A DNA stretch of 5,578 bases from contig JALQYS010000329.1 of the NCBI GenBank assembly GCA_023254015.1, forward strand, positions 1 to 5,578, written 5' to 3'. Numbering within the stretch: position 1 is the stretch's first letter; each line of letters opens with the position of its first letter. A program made the translations under genes and the position numbers. Shown here in pieces: positions 4,772-5,578 of this stretch. This DNA comes from Paracoccaceae bacterium (lineage in GTDB: Bacteria > Pseudomonadota > Alphaproteobacteria > Rhodobacterales > Rhodobacteraceae). The notes beneath the pieces are model-generated. The model made no database searches and was not told where the DNA came from. It saw only the letters and a program-made list of their open reading frames with translations.

Positions 4772-5338
4772 ATGTCGCAAGACGATCTCGAGATTGATCT
4801 GGATGGTATCCAGCGCCGCATGGACGGGGCGATGAACGCGCTCAAGCAGGAATTTGCCAGCTTGCGCACCGGCCGCGCCTCGGCCTCCATCGTCGATCCG
4901 ATCCAGGTTGACGCCTATGGCCAGATGACCCCGATCAACCAGCTGGGCACCGTCAACGTGCCCGAGCCGCGCATGGTGGTGATCAACGTCTGGGACAAGG
5001 CGATGGTCGGCAAGGTGGAGAAGGCGATCCGCGAAAGCGGCATCGGCATCAACCCGGTCACCGACGGCCCGCTGATCCGCCTGCCGATTCCGGAACTGAA
5101 CGAACAGCGCCGCAAGGAGCTGGCCAAGGTTGCCGCGCAATATGCCGAAAGCGCCAAGGTGGCGATCCGCAACGTGCGGCGCGACGGCATGGACCAGATC
5201 AAGAAGGCCAAGGCCGCTGGCATGTCCGAGGATGACCAGAAGATGTGGTCCGACGAGGTGCAGGAGCTGACCGACAAGCATGTCGCCGCCGTGGACAAGG
5301 CGCTTGAGGCCAAGCAGGCCGAGATCATGCAGATTTGA
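4772..5338 (+). CDS. frr: Ribosome recycling factor (Frr/RRF)
   Basis: RRF acts with EF-G to split post-termination ribosomes into subunits in the cytoplasm. The 188-residue product is close to the usual length of about 185. It shows MNALKQEFASLRTGRAS at 21-37, the domain II segment with INQLGTVNVPEPRMVVINVWD at about 55-75, and IRLPIPELNEQRRKEL at 102-117. It also has the conserved RNVRRDGMDQIKK helix at 133-145 and a helical C-terminus that would complete the three-helix bundle. The ATG at 4772 is preceded by GAGGA at 4763-4767, four bases away; the earlier ATG at 4761 is out of frame. The uppS gene follows 109 bases downstream in the same direction. Upstream is a divergent gene rather than pyrH, so frr needs its own promoter. 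Identification is firm. Confidence 0.97.
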   Translation: MSQDDLEIDLDGIQRRMDGAMNALKQEFASLRTGRASASIVDPIQVDAYGQMTPINQLGTVNVPEPRMVVINVWDKAMVGKVEKAIRESGIGINPVTDGPLIRLPIPELNEQRRKELAKVAAQYAESAKVAIRNVRRDGMDQIKKAKAAGMSEDDQKMWSDEVQELTDKHVAAVDKALEAKQAEIMQI

Positions 5339-5345
5339 CAAGGAC

Positions 5346-5376
5346 CGGGCGCGGGCCGTGCGCGGTTGCGCGCCCG
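5346..5376 (+). terminator. GC-rich hairpin directly after frr
   Basis: cgggcgcg (5346-5353) and cgcgcccg (5369-5376) form an 8-bp perfect stem with a 15-base loop, starting seven bases after the frr stop. No T-run follows, so it may be a leaky terminator, a 3' end stabiliser or chance in GC-rich DNA. Confidence 0.3.
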
Positions 5377-5389
5377 CCGCCAGCTGATT

Positions 5390-5410
5390 CAAATTTTCGA
5401 CGAAAATTTG
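5390..5410. repeat. AT-rich perfect palindrome in the frr-uppS gap
   Basis: caaattttcg (5390-5399) and cgaaaatttg (5401-5410) are perfect inverted copies around a single central A. As RNA this gives an 8-bp stem with a CGACG loop. It is strikingly AT-rich for this genome. Its clean edges suggest either a dispersed intergenic repeat or a protein-binding palindrome. I have a recollection of very similar TTTTCG-CGAAAA palindromes between genes in rhodobacterial genomes, but cannot check it here. Confidence 0.6.
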
Positions 5411-5428
5411 CCCCGACCTCTCCGGGGC
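5410..5428 (+). promoter_or_regulatory. Hairpin immediately upstream of the uppS ribosome site
   Basis: gccccg (5410-5415) and cggggc (5423-5428) form a 6-bp GC stem with a seven-base loop. It shares its first base with the AT-rich palindrome and ends five bases before the uppS ribosome site GGGA at 5434-5437. It could affect readthrough from frr or translation of uppS; no T-run follows. Confidence 0.35.
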
Positions 5429-5447
5429 GCACAGGGAAAGTCAGGAC

Positions 5448-5578
5448 GTGGCCGCAGACAGCAAGAGCCCCCGCAAGGCTGAACATGTCGCCATCATCAT
5501 GGATGGCAATGGCCGTTGGGCCACCCAGCGCGGCTGGCCGCGCCTTGTCGGGCACCGCAAGGGGGCCGAGCGGGTGAA
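5448..5578 (+). CDS. uppS: Undecaprenyl diphosphate synthase (UppS), N-terminal part with GTG start (cut by window edge)
   Basis: UppS condenses isopentenyl diphosphates onto farnesyl diphosphate to give the C55 lipid carrier for peptidoglycan and other envelope polymers; it works at the inner membrane. The first 43 codons contain HVAIIMDGNGRWA at about 13-25, whose Asp is the catalytic Mg-binding residue. RGWPRLVGHRKGAERV follows, the conserved substrate-binding block of cis-prenyltransferases. The GTG at 5448 is the start because GGGA lies ten bases upstream, no in-frame ATG precedes the motif, and the 12 residues before HVAIIMDG fit the family. ATG at 5485 is out of frame, and the ATG inside the motif would delete it. 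The gene continues past the window end. It lies downstream of frr in the same direction, the usual order. Confidence 0.94.
   Translation, partial: MAADSKSPRKAEHVAIIMDGNGRWATQRGWPRLVGHRKGAERV

Noticed and set aside
1..5578. Mobile element, prophage, CRISPR array, toxin-antitoxin pair, tRNA or rRNA gene
   Set aside because: I saw no transposase or integrase motifs, no regularly spaced repeats, no tRNA-like cloverleaf and no rRNA sequence. Composition is uniform apart from short intergenic AT-rich patches.

Overview
The window is chromosomal DNA from a GC-rich alphaproteobacterium, most likely a member of the Rhodobacteraceae/Paracoccaceae. The grounds are high GC with a strong G/C preference at third codon positions, a peptide-type binding protein with the N-terminal layout common in that group, and alphaproteobacterial-looking PyrH, Frr and UppS. 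No species can be named from the sequence alone.

Layout, left to right. (1) Positions 1-254, minus strand: the 5' end of a Tat-exported family 5 (oligopeptide/dipeptide-type) ABC transporter substrate-binding protein, cut by the window edge. (2) Positions 255-672: a 418-base non-coding stretch holding a weak terminator for the upstream gene and several short direct and inverted repeats that may be regulatory. (3) Positions 673-1470, minus: an AraC-family regulator with an N-terminal cupin-like domain. It is read in the same direction as the transporter gene and lies just upstream of it. (4) Positions 1471-1610: a 140-base spacer with an AT-rich araC leader and two DnaA-box-like words. (5) Positions 1611-2480, minus: miaA. 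(6) Positions 2481-2607: a divergent promoter region. (7) Positions 2608-3342, plus: pyrH. (8) A strong 12-bp hairpin, 3351-3380, between convergent genes. (9) Positions 3404-4105, minus: a lipoprotein L,D-transpeptidase (YkuD domain). (10) Positions 4194-4580, minus: a small secreted protein of unknown function. (11) Positions 4581-4771: a divergent intergenic region. (12) Positions 4772-5338, plus: frr. (13) Positions 5339-5447: three consecutive potential hairpins, one of them an AT-rich perfect palindrome. (14) Positions 5448 to the window end, plus: the 5' end of uppS, with a GTG start.

How the genes fit together. pyrH (UMP kinase), frr (ribosome recycling) and uppS (undecaprenyl diphosphate synthase) are the familiar translation/envelope housekeeping series. 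Here two minus-strand envelope genes, the L,D-transpeptidase and the small secreted protein, lie between pyrH and frr. miaA (tRNA A37 prenylation) is read divergently from pyrH. The AraC regulator and the peptide-type binding protein look like a separate accessory nutrient-uptake module.

The window is mostly ordinary housekeeping sequence. I found no phage, CRISPR, toxin-antitoxin or novel enzyme system. The points most worth a second look are the AT-rich palindrome before uppS, the small secreted protein with two cysteines, the pyrH/frr split, and short repeats that may be operators.
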